DNA of 64,000 nt from Buchnera aphidicola (Pemphigus obesinymphae). Lineage in GTDB: Bacteria; Pseudomonadota; Gammaproteobacteria; Enterobacterales; Enterobacteriaceae. The stretch is taken from positions 59,556 through 123,555 of the forward strand of contig NZ_JAIWQW010000001.1 of NCBI RefSeq assembly GCF_026122815.1, given 5' to 3'. Of this stretch, positions 44,948 to 53,711 are shown in pieces (the first letter of the stretch is position 1; each line of letters begins with the position of its first letter). The notes beneath the pieces are model-generated. The model had not been told where the DNA came from and did not search any database. It saw nothing but the letters and a program-made list of their open reading frames with translations. Both the position numbers and the translations under genes were made by a program.

Positions 44948-44969
44948 AGCCCCCTAAACACGGGGTGCT
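44948..44969. terminator. GC hairpin between bioH and ssb
   Basis: AGCCCCC (44948-44954) can pair with GGGGTGCT (44962-44969) with one mismatch, a striking GC island between the convergent bioH and ssb genes. The U-tract is poor on both sides, so it is only a probable bidirectional terminator. Confidence 0.45.
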
Positions 44970-44998
44970 ATAATCATTTTAATTTAGTTAATATATTT

Positions 44999-45523
44999 TT
45001 AAAAAGGAATATCATCATCAAAATCAATTTGAGACTCATCATTAATAGAAATCTCTTTTTTATTGTAAGCACTAGATTTATTGAATTTCACATCACCTTT
45101 TTCTAATTTATTTTTTTCTTGCAATATCATATTATTTTTTTGTATATTTTCATTAGAAAATGAATTATGAACATTTCTATTTCCTAACATATGCATTGTT
45201 CCACTAATATTCACGATGATTTCCGTAGTATAACGATCTACGCTATTTTGATCTTGCCATTTTCTTGTCTGTAATGCACCTTCTATATATACTTGTGCAC
45301 CTTTTCTAAGATACTCTCTGGCTATCTCTGCTAATTTCCCAAATAATACTACTCTATGCCATTCAGTTTTTTCTTTCATTTCTCCTGTATTTTTATCTCT
45401 CCATGTTTCAGAAGTAGCCAAAGTAATATTTGCTACAGCTCCACCATTAGGCATATAACGAATTTCTGGATCTTGACCTAAATTACCAATAAGAATTACT
45501 TTATTTATACCTCTACTTGCCAT
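44999..45523 (-). CDS. ssb: Single-stranded DNA-binding protein
   Basis: 174 residues (E. coli 178). The OB fold covers about residues 1-110: [65 protein letters not shown] low-complexity Asn/Lys linker follows, then the acidic tail DFDDDIPF that binds partner proteins. It diverges from dnaB across a long structured spacer; uvrA, its E. coli neighbour, is absent. Confidence 0.96.
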   Translation of the reverse strand: MASRGINKVILIGNLGQDPEIRYMPNGGAVANITLATSETWRDKNTGEMKEKTEWHRVVLFGKLAEIAREYLRKGAQVYIEGALQTRKWQDQNSVDRYTTEIIVNISGTMHMLGNRNVHNSFSNENIQKNNMILQEKNKLEKGDVKFNKSSAYNKKEISINDESQIDFDDDIPF

Positions 45524-45616
45524 TTGTTTACCTACTCAGTAAATTTAATTACATAATCTTTTTTATAACATTTATATAATAGAAATGTCCTGTTATATCA
45601 GAAATGACATTACATA

Positions 45617-45677
45617 AATAAATACTTAAAATACTATATTCTACGACAGAATATTAATGAAACAAAAATAAATCTAA
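45617..45677. repeat. 61-bp direct repeat, copy 1
   Basis: Matches 46275-46335 at 53 of 61 positions without gaps. The centre is a palindrome: ATATTCT (45636-45642) and AGAATAT (45648-45654) around ACGAC. It lies 94 bp upstream of the ssb start codon. Function unknown. Confidence 0.8.
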
Positions 45678-45779
45678 TAATATATCAACATTTTATAAAA
45701 AATATTGATATTCTTTTCCCAAATAAATAATAACATAAAATCTATTAAGAAAAGAAATATAAAATGAAATTAATTCTCT

Positions 45780-45820
45780 AAAATAGAGAAAATTCTACCC
45801 ATTAAAATTTTCTCTATTTT
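45780..45820. repeat. Perfect 15-bp inverted repeat (hairpin) in the ssb-dnaB spacer
   Basis: 45780-45794 pairs perfectly with 45806-45820 (stem AAAATAGAGAAAATT, 11-nt loop with CTACCCA). There is no gene end nearby, so it is not an obvious terminator for ssb or dnaB, which diverge from here. Confidence 0.7.
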
Positions 45821-46104
45821 ACATAAATAAACTAAATAATTTTTTATTTAAAAAAAGGAGAGTATATTCTCGATAATAAGAAAAATGAAATTATTCATTA
45901 TTCATTAACTAGATCTCTGTTCTTAACTTCAACATCTGGATACAAATAATTTAAACTGAAAAACATAATATTTTCATTAAAAATTAATTGAATTAATATT
46001 TTAAACATCGGTTATTATTTCTTTAAAAATAATAGTCTTGACAGACTAGACAAATATTTTATAAAGAAAGGTAGTTAACATCATTTAAAATATCTAAAAT
46101 ACTA

Positions 46105-46132
46105 ATTTTTTTACCAGATATGGTAAAAAAAT
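46105..46132. repeat. Perfect 11-bp inverted repeat (hairpin) in the ssb-dnaB spacer
   Basis: ATTTTTTTACC pairs with GGTAAAAAAAT around AGATAT. A- and T-runs on the two sides give it terminator-like form on either strand, yet no known gene ends here. Confidence 0.65.
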
Positions 46133-46274
46133 ATAAAAAGAATTAATACAAAAAATTTTAAAATAATTTAATCAAAAAGAAATAAAAGTATAAAATATAA
46201 TTTTTACATTTAAAATTATTAAATATGAAAAATTTAGTAATTTTATCACTAAATTATGATCTTTTTATAGATTC

Positions 46275-46335
46275 AATAAATGCTTTAAATAATATATTCT
46301 ACGATAGAATATGAATGAAAAAAAGATAAATTTAA
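46275..46335. repeat. 61-bp direct repeat, copy 2
   Basis: Second copy of the repeat at 45617-45677, with the palindrome ATATTCT (46294-46300) and AGAATAT (46306-46312) around ACGAT. The one difference inside the palindrome unit falls in the loop (C to T), leaving both arms intact. Confidence 0.8.
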
Positions 46336-46811
46336 CAAAAATATGAGAAAAAATTTATAAAAACTAATCTCTTTAATATTATATCAATTTTAAAATATTT
46401 AATAAAAAATTAATAATAAAAATGTTACACATAATTTTTATTCATATAAAAATACCCATATGATATTTATCAAAAAATTTAAAAAAATATATATTATAAT
46501 TTAAGAAAAAATATATTCTAAAAAAAAGAATACTTACTAAAAATACAGTAAAAAACCAATTCCAATCTGGTAAAATTATACTATTAATAGCCAATATCGA
46601 AATTAATTAAAAAATAAATTTAAAAAATTGAGTATTGTTTTTATTATTATAAAAATAAACATTTTTTTTTATAATAATAAAAAAAATTAATAAAAATGAA
46701 GACATATTTAAAAATACCAAATATAAATAGATTCATTATCATATAGTTTCTTATATTAAAATTAGGTTATAATTTTAAATCTATTCATTACATGATATTA
46801 TAATATTAATT

Positions 46812-48212
46812 ATGTCAGAAAATAAATTCTATAAAAAAAAAATAAAAGAAAACCAAATTCATAAATTTAAAATACCTCCTCATTCACTTGAAGCAGAGCA
46901 ATCTGTATTAGGAGGTTTAATGTTAGATAATGAAAGGTGGGACACAGTTTCAGAACGCATTGTTGCTGATGATTTTTTTAGCCTTTCTCATCGTTTGATT
47001 TTTCGTGAAATGCAAAAATTACTAGATCTTGGTAATCCTATTGATTTGATCACCTTATCAGAATCTTTAGAACAAAAAGGAACTTTAGAAAGAGTTGGTA
47101 GATTTGCCTATTTAGCAGAACTATCAAAAAATACACCGAGTACTGCTAACATTACCGCTTATGCAGACATAGTCCGTGAACGTGCTGTAGTAAGAGAAAT
47201 GATCTTAGTAGCTAATAAAATAGCTAATGCAGGATATGATCCTCAAGGAAGAAAAAGCGAAGAATTATTAGATTATGCGGAATCAAGAGTTTTCGAAATT
47301 GCGGAAAAAAGATCTAAAAAAGATTCTGGACCTAAAAATATCGAACAAATCCTTAATATGACTGTAGAAAATATAGAAAAATTATTTAAAAATCCACATG
47401 ATGGTGTTACAGGGATCAATACAGGATACCAAGATCTAAATAAAAAAACATCTGGATTGCAACGTTCCGATTTAATTATCATAGCTGCACGACCATCTAT
47501 GGGTAAAACTACTTTTGCCATGAATTTATGCGAAAATTCTGCTATGATTTACGATAAACCAGTGTTAATATTTAGTCTTGAAATGCCTGTTGAACAAATT
47601 ATGATGCGTATGCTTGCATCTTTATCCCGAGTGAATCAATCTCATATTCGCACAGGAAAATTAACCGATGAAGATTGGTCTAGAATTTCTAGTACAATGA
47701 ACATTTTATTAAAAAAGAAAAATATGTACATTGATGACTCTTCTGGTTTAACTCCTAGTGAAGTTCGTTCAAGAGCACGTCGTATATATCGTGAAAATAA
47801 TGGTTTAAGTTTAATTATGGTTGATTATTTACAACTGATGAGAGTACCCTCGTTGTCAGATAATCGAACATTGGAAATTGCAGAAATTTCAAGATCTTTA
47901 AAATCTTTAGCAAAGGAATTACAAGTTCCTGTTATAGCATTATCTCAGCTTAACAGATCTTTAGAACAAAGATCTGATAAAAGACCTGTAAATTCGGATT
48001 TAAGAGAATCTGGTTCCCTTGAACAAGATGCTGATCTTATAATGTTTATATATAGAGATGAGGTATATCATGAAGATAGTGATCTCAAAGGTATTGCAGA
48101 AATTATCATAGGGAAACAAAGAAACGGCCCTATCGGAAAAATACGCTTAACTTTTAATGGTCATTGGTCTAGATTTGATAATTATGCTGGACCTCAATAT
48201 AATGAAGAATAA
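46812..48212 (+). CDS. dnaB: Replicative DNA helicase
   Basis: 466 residues (E. coli 471). The N-terminal collar domain (PPHSLEAEQSVLGGLMLDNERWD) is followed by a RecA-like motor with Walker A in IIAARPSMGKTTFAMNL (about residue 230) and Walker B in LIMVDYLQLM. DNA-binding and C-terminal segments QRSDKRPVNSDLRESGSLEQDAD and GKQRNGPIGKIRL are intact. It has no evident Shine-Dalgarno. alr and tyrB, next to it in E. coli, are absent. Confidence 0.96.
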   Translation: MSENKFYKKKIKENQIHKFKIPPHSLEAEQSVLGGLMLDNERWDTVSERIVADDFFSLSHRLIFREMQKLLDLGNPIDLITLSESLEQKGTLERVGRFAYLAELSKNTPSTANITAYADIVRERAVVREMILVANKIANAGYDPQGRKSEELLDYAESRVFEIAEKRSKKDSGPKNIEQILNMTVENIEKLFKNPHDGVTGINTGYQDLNKKTSGLQRSDLIIIAARPSMGKTTFAMNLCENSAMIYDKPVLIFSLEMPVEQIMMRMLASLSRVNQSHIRTGKLTDEDWSRISSTMNILLKKKNMYIDDSSGLTPSEVRSRARRIYRENNGLSLIMVDYLQLMRVPSLSDNRTLEIAEISRSLKSLAKELQVPVIALSQLNRSLEQRSDKRPVNSDLRESGSLEQDADLIMFIYRDEVYHEDSDLKGIAEIIIGKQRNGPIGKIRLTFNGHWSRFDNYAGPQYNEE

Positions 48213-48372
48213 AAGATTGATTTATATTATTTTTGCTAAATATTAATTTTACCTGTAATTCTAACTTGTTATACATCTATATATTGCATATGTTTTTATC
48301 AAAATAAAATATAAAAAATATATATTTAAATTATCTTTAACTAATTTTGTTATTAAAATAGTAGTATTTTTT

Positions 48373-48501
48373 ATGTTATTTAAACAATGGAACATTCATA
48401 TTGAATTAATAAATGTTAATCTAAATATATATTTTATAAATCGAAAAAAAACCATAAAAATCAAAATAAATTTTAATCAAACATATTCTGTATTAAAGTA
48501 A
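48373..48501 (+). pseudogene. Possible remnant of the 3' end of endA (endonuclease I)
   Basis: A 42-codon open frame upstream of gshB starts MLFKQWN and contains NRKKTIKIKINFNQTY. E. coli EndA near its C-terminus has LFNAWN and then RDERIAKVQGNHNPY at similar spacing, and endA-rsmE lie upstream of gshB in E. coli. The middle does not match, there is no ribosome site, and the catalytic domain is absent. It may equally be chance; low confidence. Confidence 0.25.
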
Positions 48502-48619
48502 TATTTTTTATCATGTATTTTTAATGAAATAAAATTATTAATGTCAAATAGTAGTAAAAATTATATTTAAAAATTCTAATAACTTTTTTTTTTAAAAAAA
48601 ACAAAAAAACTGGAAAATA

Positions 48620-49579
48620 ATGAACATAAAACTAGGTATAATAATGGATCCTATTTCTACCATTAACATAAAAAAAGATTCTAGTTTTGCTATTTTAATA
48701 AAAGCACAAGAAAAAAAATATACAATTTATTATATGGAAATTCATGATTTATTTTTAATAAAAAATAAAAGTTATGCTAAGAGTCGTCTATTAAGAATAG
48801 AAAAAAATAAAAAACAATGGTTCTTCTTAGGAAAAGAAGAATATATTCCATTATCTAGTTTAGATGTTATTTTAATGCGTAAGGATCCTCCTGTAAATAT
48901 GCAATTCATTTACGCAACATATATTTTAGAAGCTGCAGAAAAATCAGGAGTATTGGTTATTAATAAGCCTAAAAGTCTAAGAAAATTTAATGAAAAAATA
49001 TTTGCAACTGATTTTCCTGAAATTATACCTGATACTTTAATAACAAGTAATACTATTTTAATACGTCAATTTTTAAATAAACACCAAGATATAATCATAA
49101 AACCACTAGATGGTATGGGAGGTAGTTCTGTTTTTCGTGTAAAAAAAAATGATCCTAACACATCAGTAATTATCGAAACTATGACTAAATATGAAAAATC
49201 ATATTGCGTGTTACAGAATTATTTACCTGAAATAAAAAAAGGAGATAAACGTATTTTTATTATAAATGGAAAACCATTTCCATGGTGTTTAGCTAGAATT
49301 CCAAAATCTGGTGAAACAAGAGGTAATTTAGCTGCTGGTGGCATTGGGAAACCAAAAAAATTAAATCAAGATGATTTTAAAATAGCCAATTACATTTCAA
49401 ATGCATTAAAAAAAATGGGATTGCTATTTGTAGGAATCGATGTTATTGGAAATAAATTGATAGAAATTAATATCACCAGCCCTACTGGAATTTGCGAAAT
49501 TGAATCACATTGTGATAAATCCATTACAGACTTAATTATAAATACCATTGAAAAAAAAATATTAAAAATGAAAAAATAA
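48620..49579 (+). CDS. gshB: Glutathione synthetase
   Basis: 319 residues (E. coli 315). ATP-grasp enzyme joining gamma-glutamylcysteine and glycine. Motifs: KLGIIMDPISTINIKKDSSFA, MRKDPPVNMQFIYATYILE, IIKPLDGMGGSSVFRV (ATP-binding), RGNLAAGGIG and INITSPTGICEIE. The 407-bp gap to dnaB has no intact gene. yqgE, between gshB and ruvX in E. coli, is missing. Confidence 0.95.
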   Translation: MNIKLGIIMDPISTINIKKDSSFAILIKAQEKKYTIYYMEIHDLFLIKNKSYAKSRLLRIEKNKKQWFFLGKEEYIPLSSLDVILMRKDPPVNMQFIYATYILEAAEKSGVLVINKPKSLRKFNEKIFATDFPEIIPDTLITSNTILIRQFLNKHQDIIIKPLDGMGGSSVFRVKKNDPNTSVIIETMTKYEKSYCVLQNYLPEIKKGDKRIFIINGKPFPWCLARIPKSGETRGNLAAGGIGKPKKLNQDDFKIANYISNALKKMGLLFVGIDVIGNKLIEINITSPTGICEIESHCDKSITDLIINTIEKKILKMKK

Positions 49580-49616
49580 ATACATAAATATATTTTTTAT
49601 TTCTAGAGATTTAAAC

Positions 49617-50048
49617 ATGCTTATATTATCTTTTGATTTTGGAATAAAAAACATCGGTGTAGCTGTAGGACAAAAATTAACTTTTACAGCACATGCATTA
49701 AAATCTCTTCCAGCTAAATTTGGAGTTCCAGATTGGAATCAAATTGGTGCTCTTATATTAGAATGGAAACCGCAATTCATTGTGGTTGGACTACCATTAA
49801 ATATAGATGGAAGCAAACAAAATATAACAAAAAAAACAGAAAAATTTGCAAAATTAATAAAAAAAAAATTTTCTTTACATGTAGAATTACATGATGAACG
49901 TCTAAGTACAATAGAAGCTAAGTCAATATTATTTGCACAAGATGGTTTTAAATCATTAAAAAAAAATAAAATACACTCTATTTCCGCAGTAATTATATTA
50001 GAAAGCTGGTTTTTTAACACGGGATATAAAAAAAATAATTTTTATTAA
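49617..50048 (+). CDS. ruvX: RuvX/YqgF family pre-16S rRNA nuclease
   Basis: 143 residues (E. coli YqgF 138). RNase H-like fold with catalytic Asp in LSFDFGIKNIGVAVG (residue 6), VVGLPLNIDGS, and the second acidic pair in LHDERLSTIEAKS. YqgF processes the 5' end of 16S rRNA; the older name is putative Holliday junction resolvase. 37 bp after gshB. Confidence 0.93.
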   Translation: MLILSFDFGIKNIGVAVGQKLTFTAHALKSLPAKFGVPDWNQIGALILEWKPQFIVVGLPLNIDGSKQNITKKTEKFAKLIKKKFSLHVELHDERLSTIEAKSILFAQDGFKSLKKNKIHSISAVIILESWFFNTGYKKNNFY

Positions 50049-50157
50049 ATTAAAATTAATATCTACAAATAAAAAAAATGTACTTTAAAAATAATTACCA
50101 TGTTTTATATTACAAATACGTGAATTATAAATTCATAACATAATTAAAAATACTGAC

Positions 50158-51294
50158 ATGATAACTTTACCTCCTCTTAGCTTATACATTCATATTCCTT
50201 GGTGCTTTAAAAAATGTCCTTACTGTGATTTTAATACTTATGTAACAAAAAACAAAATTCCAGAAAAAGAATATATTCGTCATCTGATATTAGATTTAAA
50301 AAAAGACATAAATTTAACTTCAAATAGAATTATTAATTCTATTTTTATCGGTGGAGGAACACCTAGTTTATTCCATTACGAATCTATAAATATGTTATTA
50401 AAAGAAATAAAAAAATGTGTTTATGTTTCTCCATCAGCAGAAATTACAATAGAAACCAATCCTAAAGACATAGAATATAAAAAAATTCTAAAATACAAAG
50501 AAATTGGTATCACTAGACTTTCTATAGGTATACAAACTTTCAATGAAAAAAAATTACACATCTTATCACGAGATAAAGAATATATCGATATTCCTAATAT
50601 TAAAACTATCATACATGATATTAAATTTAAAAACGTAAATTTTGATATAATGTACGGACTTCCATCACAATCGTTAAAAAATGCTTTATCAGATTTAAAA
50701 ACAGCCATTTCTTTAAATCCTCATCATATTTCCTGGTATCAATTAACCATTGAACCCAATACTATTTTTTATAGTAAAAAATTAAATTTACCAAATTCAG
50801 AAAATATGTGGAAAATATGGAAAGAAGGTAGAAAATTATTAACTCAATCAGGTTATCAACAATATGAAATTTCTTCCTACGCAAAAAAAGGATACTATTG
50901 TAAACATAACATTAACTACTGGAAATATGGTGATTATGTAGGTATAGGTTGCGGTGCTCACGGTAAATTAACACAGAAAAATGGTTCTCTAATTAGAGTT
51001 ATTAAAAATAAAGGTGTTTTCGATTTTATCAATGGAAAATATATAAATAAAATATATAAAGTAAAAGACCAAGATAAACCCTTTGAATATTTCATGAATA
51101 CTCTAAGATTATTCCAACCAACATATCGAAAAAACTTTGTTAAATATACTTTTCTTAAAGAAAAATATATTAAAAAAAATATTGAATCTGCTATTTCCCA
51201 AAATTATTTACAAGAAACATTACTTACTTGGAAAACTACAAAAAAAGGGAAATTATTTTTAAACAACTTGTTAGAAATATTTTTGCATGACTGA
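50158..51294 (+). CDS. hemW: Radical SAM protein HemW (heme chaperone-like)
   Basis: 378 residues, E. coli YggW length. The radical-SAM cluster motif CX3CX2C is in IPWCFKKCPYCDFN (about residues 15-22). It also has FIGGGTPSLF, IGIQTFNEKKL and the HemW-type KHNINYWKYGDYVGIGCGAHG. HemW binds and delivers heme; earlier it was called an oxygen-independent coproporphyrinogen oxidase homologue. It ends 2 bp from the convergent trmB stop. Confidence 0.93.
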   Translation: MITLPPLSLYIHIPWCFKKCPYCDFNTYVTKNKIPEKEYIRHLILDLKKDINLTSNRIINSIFIGGGTPSLFHYESINMLLKEIKKCVYVSPSAEITIETNPKDIEYKKILKYKEIGITRLSIGIQTFNEKKLHILSRDKEYIDIPNIKTIIHDIKFKNVNFDIMYGLPSQSLKNALSDLKTAISLNPHHISWYQLTIEPNTIFYSKKLNLPNSENMWKIWKEGRKLLTQSGYQQYEISSYAKKGYYCKHNINYWKYGDYVGIGCGAHGKLTQKNGSLIRVIKNKGVFDFINGKYINKIYKVKDQDKPFEYFMNTLRLFQPTYRKNFVKYTFLKEKYIKKNIESAISQNYLQETLLTWKTTKKGKLFLNNLLEIFLHD

Positions 51295-51296
51295 TA

Positions 51297-52037
51297 TCAT
51301 ATTATTTTTTCAAAAAATAAATCAAATATAACTTTGTTTAAAATAATAGCTTTTTTTTCAAATTTAGTCACAGGACGATTTTTTGGTCTTACAATATAAG
51401 TATTTGTTTCTGATAAATTTTTATACCCTGGAATATAATTTATTATTTCAACAATGTTATCTGCATAACTTTGACAATCAGTAGCTACATGTAATGTACC
51501 ACCTAAAACTAATTTTTTTAAAATTAAATTAATAAAATTTTTTTTCAAAAGTCTTCTTTTATAATGTTTTTTTTTATGCCAAGGATCAGGAAAAAATATT
51601 TGTACTTTAGATAATGTTCTATTTCTAATCATATATAACATTACTTCTTCTGCATCATGATATATAACCTTTAAATTTTTTATTTTCTTAAAATGTGCAT
51701 ATTTTAAACATTTTAAAAGACTATTTTGATGTACCTCAATACCTAAAAAATTTTTTTTATTGTTCTTCAAAGCAGTATCAACTAATGTTTTCCCTGTACC
51801 AAATCCAATTTCCAATACTACAGGAGATATAGTATTAAAAATCTTGTCAAAATTTATTTTTTCTATCTTAAATGATAAACCCAAAATAGGAAAAACATTC
51901 CTTATAATTTCTATACCAGAATCATTAATTTTTTTATTCCTGATAACGAAACTACGAATCTGACGCAAAAATACACCTTTATTATTATATTTCGGAATTA
52001 TAATATTATTGACCATATTAAAATCTTTTTTTATCAT
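51297..52037 (-). CDS. trmB: tRNA (guanine-N7-)-methyltransferase
   Basis: 246 residues (E. coli 239). It forms m7G46 in the variable loop of tRNAs. SAM-binding motif LEIGFGTGKTLVDTA, then FLGIEVHQNSL, and the family signature VQIFFPDPWHKKKHYKRRL; C-terminal RPVTKFEKKA. An internal ATG at 52016 (MVNNIIIPKYNNKG) aligns better with the E. coli start, and neither start has a good ribosome site, so the first seven residues are uncertain. Confidence 0.94.
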   Translation of the reverse strand: MIKKDFNMVNNIIIPKYNNKGVFLRQIRSFVIRNKKINDSGIEIIRNVFPILGLSFKIEKINFDKIFNTISPVVLEIGFGTGKTLVDTALKNNKKNFLGIEVHQNSLLKCLKYAHFKKIKNLKVIYHDAEEVMLYMIRNRTLSKVQIFFPDPWHKKKHYKRRLLKKNFINLILKKLVLGGTLHVATDCQSYADNIVEIINYIPGYKNLSETNTYIVRPKNRPVTKFEKKAIILNKVIFDLFFEKII

Positions 52038-52172
52038 TTATAAAATTATATAACAATATTATAATATAAAAAATTGGATTATCCTTAAATTTTATCTAAA
52101 TAATATTACCCAACAATTATAAAAATTTATGCAAAATTAATAAAAATTTTATTATAATAGGATTGGAGATAT

Positions 52173-53228
52173 ATGAATACATTTTATAATTTCTATCAAT
52201 TAATTATAAATTGGTACCATATTCATGGTAGAAAAAACCTTCCTTGGCAAATTAAAAAAACACCTTATAAAATTTGGCTATCGGAAATAATGTTACAACA
52301 AACACAAGTAAAAACTGTAATTCCGTATTTTAATGCCTTCATTCAAAAATTTCCAGACTTTAAAAGTCTAAAAAAAGCTTCTATGAACGAAATATGTTTT
52401 CTTTGGAGTGGATTAGGATATTATGCCAGAGCAAGAAATTTATATAAAACAACTAAAATTATTTCAGAAAAATATAAAAATAAATTTCCAGATAATTTTA
52501 TTGAACTAATCCAATTACCTGGAATAGGAAAGTCCACTGCCGGAGCTATTTTATCATTGGCATTTGGATATTGCTACCCTATTCTAGATGGTAATGTAAA
52601 AAGAATTATTACTCGTTACTACGCAATTAATACAAAAATAAACGAAAAAAAAACAGAAAAAAAATTATGGAAAATTATTGACAATATTACACCAATACAC
52701 AATACTGGAAAATTTAATCAAGCTATGATGGATCTAGGTTCTTTAGTGTGCACAAGAACAAAACCAAAATGTAATATTTGTCCATTAAATATCAATTGTA
52801 TATCATTATCAAATAATAATTATGAAGATTATCCTAAAAAGCATAGTCACAAAAATATTTTAAAAAAAACTTTTTATTTTTTAATTTTACAATATAATCA
52901 TTTTATATTCTTAAAAAAAAGACCATCATATGGCATATGGGCTAGTTTATTTTCTTTTCCGGAATTTTATAAAGAAATACATGCTCAATCTTGGCTAAAT
53001 GGGAAAAATATTAAAAAAAGTAAAAAACAAATAATCAATCCATTTTACCATTATTTTAGCCATTTAAAATTATATATTATACCTATACACATAACTGTAA
53101 GTTTGTCACAAAAAAAAAATATTCATCATAACTATCATATTTGGTATAACCTTATAAATCCACAATTAATAGGTTTATCTAGTCCTGTTAAAAAAATTAT
53201 AACCATTCTTAAAAACAATATGAGATAA
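52173..53228 (+). CDS. mutY: Adenine DNA glycosylase MutY
   Basis: 351 residues (E. coli 350). It removes A mispaired with 8-oxoG. Catalytic Glu in IWLSEIMLQQTQV, helix-hairpin-helix LPGIGKSTAGAI with the catalytic Asp in ILDGNVKRI, and the 4Fe-4S ligands C-x6-C-x2-C-x5-C in CTRTKPKCNICPLNINC (about residues 192-208). The C-terminal NUDIX-like recognition domain is present but diverged. It overlaps no gene; yggX follows by 9 bp. Confidence 0.95.
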   Translation: MNTFYNFYQLIINWYHIHGRKNLPWQIKKTPYKIWLSEIMLQQTQVKTVIPYFNAFIQKFPDFKSLKKASMNEICFLWSGLGYYARARNLYKTTKIISEKYKNKFPDNFIELIQLPGIGKSTAGAILSLAFGYCYPILDGNVKRIITRYYAINTKINEKKTEKKLWKIIDNITPIHNTGKFNQAMMDLGSLVCTRTKPKCNICPLNINCISLSNNNYEDYPKKHSHKNILKKTFYFLILQYNHFIFLKKRPSYGIWASLFSFPEFYKEIHAQSWLNGKNIKKSKKQIINPFYHYFSHLKLYIIPIHITVSLSQKKNIHHNYHIWYNLINPQLIGLSSPVKKIITILKNNMR

Positions 53229-53237
53229 AAATATCCA

Positions 53238-53474
53238 ATGAATCGTATCATTTTTTGTAAATTTTTAAAAAAAGAAGCGGAAGGACAAGAATATCAAATA
53301 TACCCAGGAACATTAGGAAAACGTATATATAATGAAATTTCTAAATTAGCTTGGGAAATATGGATGTCTAAACAAACTACGATAATAAATGAAAGAAAAT
53401 TAAACATGTTAAATTTAAAAGACAGAAAAATAATAGAAAAACACATGGAAAATTTCTTGTTTAAAAATAAATAA
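53238..53474 (+). CDS. yggX: Fe(II)-trafficking / oxidative protection protein YggX
   Basis: 78 residues (E. coli 91, so the C-terminus is a little short). [24 protein letters not shown] with the conserved Cys7, [26 protein letters not shown] and [16 protein letters not shown] identify the family. Linked to iron handling and protection of Fe-S enzymes. Operon with mutY as in E. coli; mltC is absent. Confidence 0.93.
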   Translation: MNRIIFCKFLKKEAEGQEYQIYPGTLGKRIYNEISKLAWEIWMSKQTTIINERKLNMLNLKDRKIIEKHMENFLFKNK

Positions 53475-53711
53475 ATTTCTAAAATTCACTACTGGAACTA
53501 ATCAATTCATAATCATTAAATACTTTTATTTTAAAATATATTTTATTAAAAACGTTGTAATATGGACTAATAGTATGATTACTACTGTAAACATATAAAT
53601 TGTAATATAATGATTTAATCATTATATTAATAAAAATAGAAAAATTAAATAAAGTAAAAATAAATATTATGTTACCCATTAAAAAAGAAATTAAAAAATA
53701 ATATTAATTAA

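Larger units (their letters stand above)
45524..46811. other. 1.3-kb divergent spacer between ssb and dnaB, rich in repeats and hairpins
   Basis: No credible reading frame on either strand. It contains a 61-bp direct repeat at an offset of 658 bp, palindromic TATTCT...AGAATA motifs and at least four perfect hairpins: 45780-45820 (15-bp stem), 46013-46034 (8 bp), 46033-46048 (6 bp) and 46105-46132 (11 bp). A probable dnaB -10 box, TATAAT, lies at 46768-46773. No Shine-Dalgarno is seen before the dnaB ATG. Confidence 0.6.

Noticed and set aside
45885..45908. Seven-codon leader-peptide-like frame (MKLFIIH) after an AGGAG motif
   Set aside because: The AGGAG lies about 25 nt upstream of the ATG, there is no run of regulatory codons, and no attenuator leads to a gene on this strand.
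53479..53679. 66-codon minus-strand frame between yggX and sbcB
   Set aside because: Low-complexity Ile/Asn/Phe/Tyr product, no recognisable family and no ribosome site; likely chance in the spacer.
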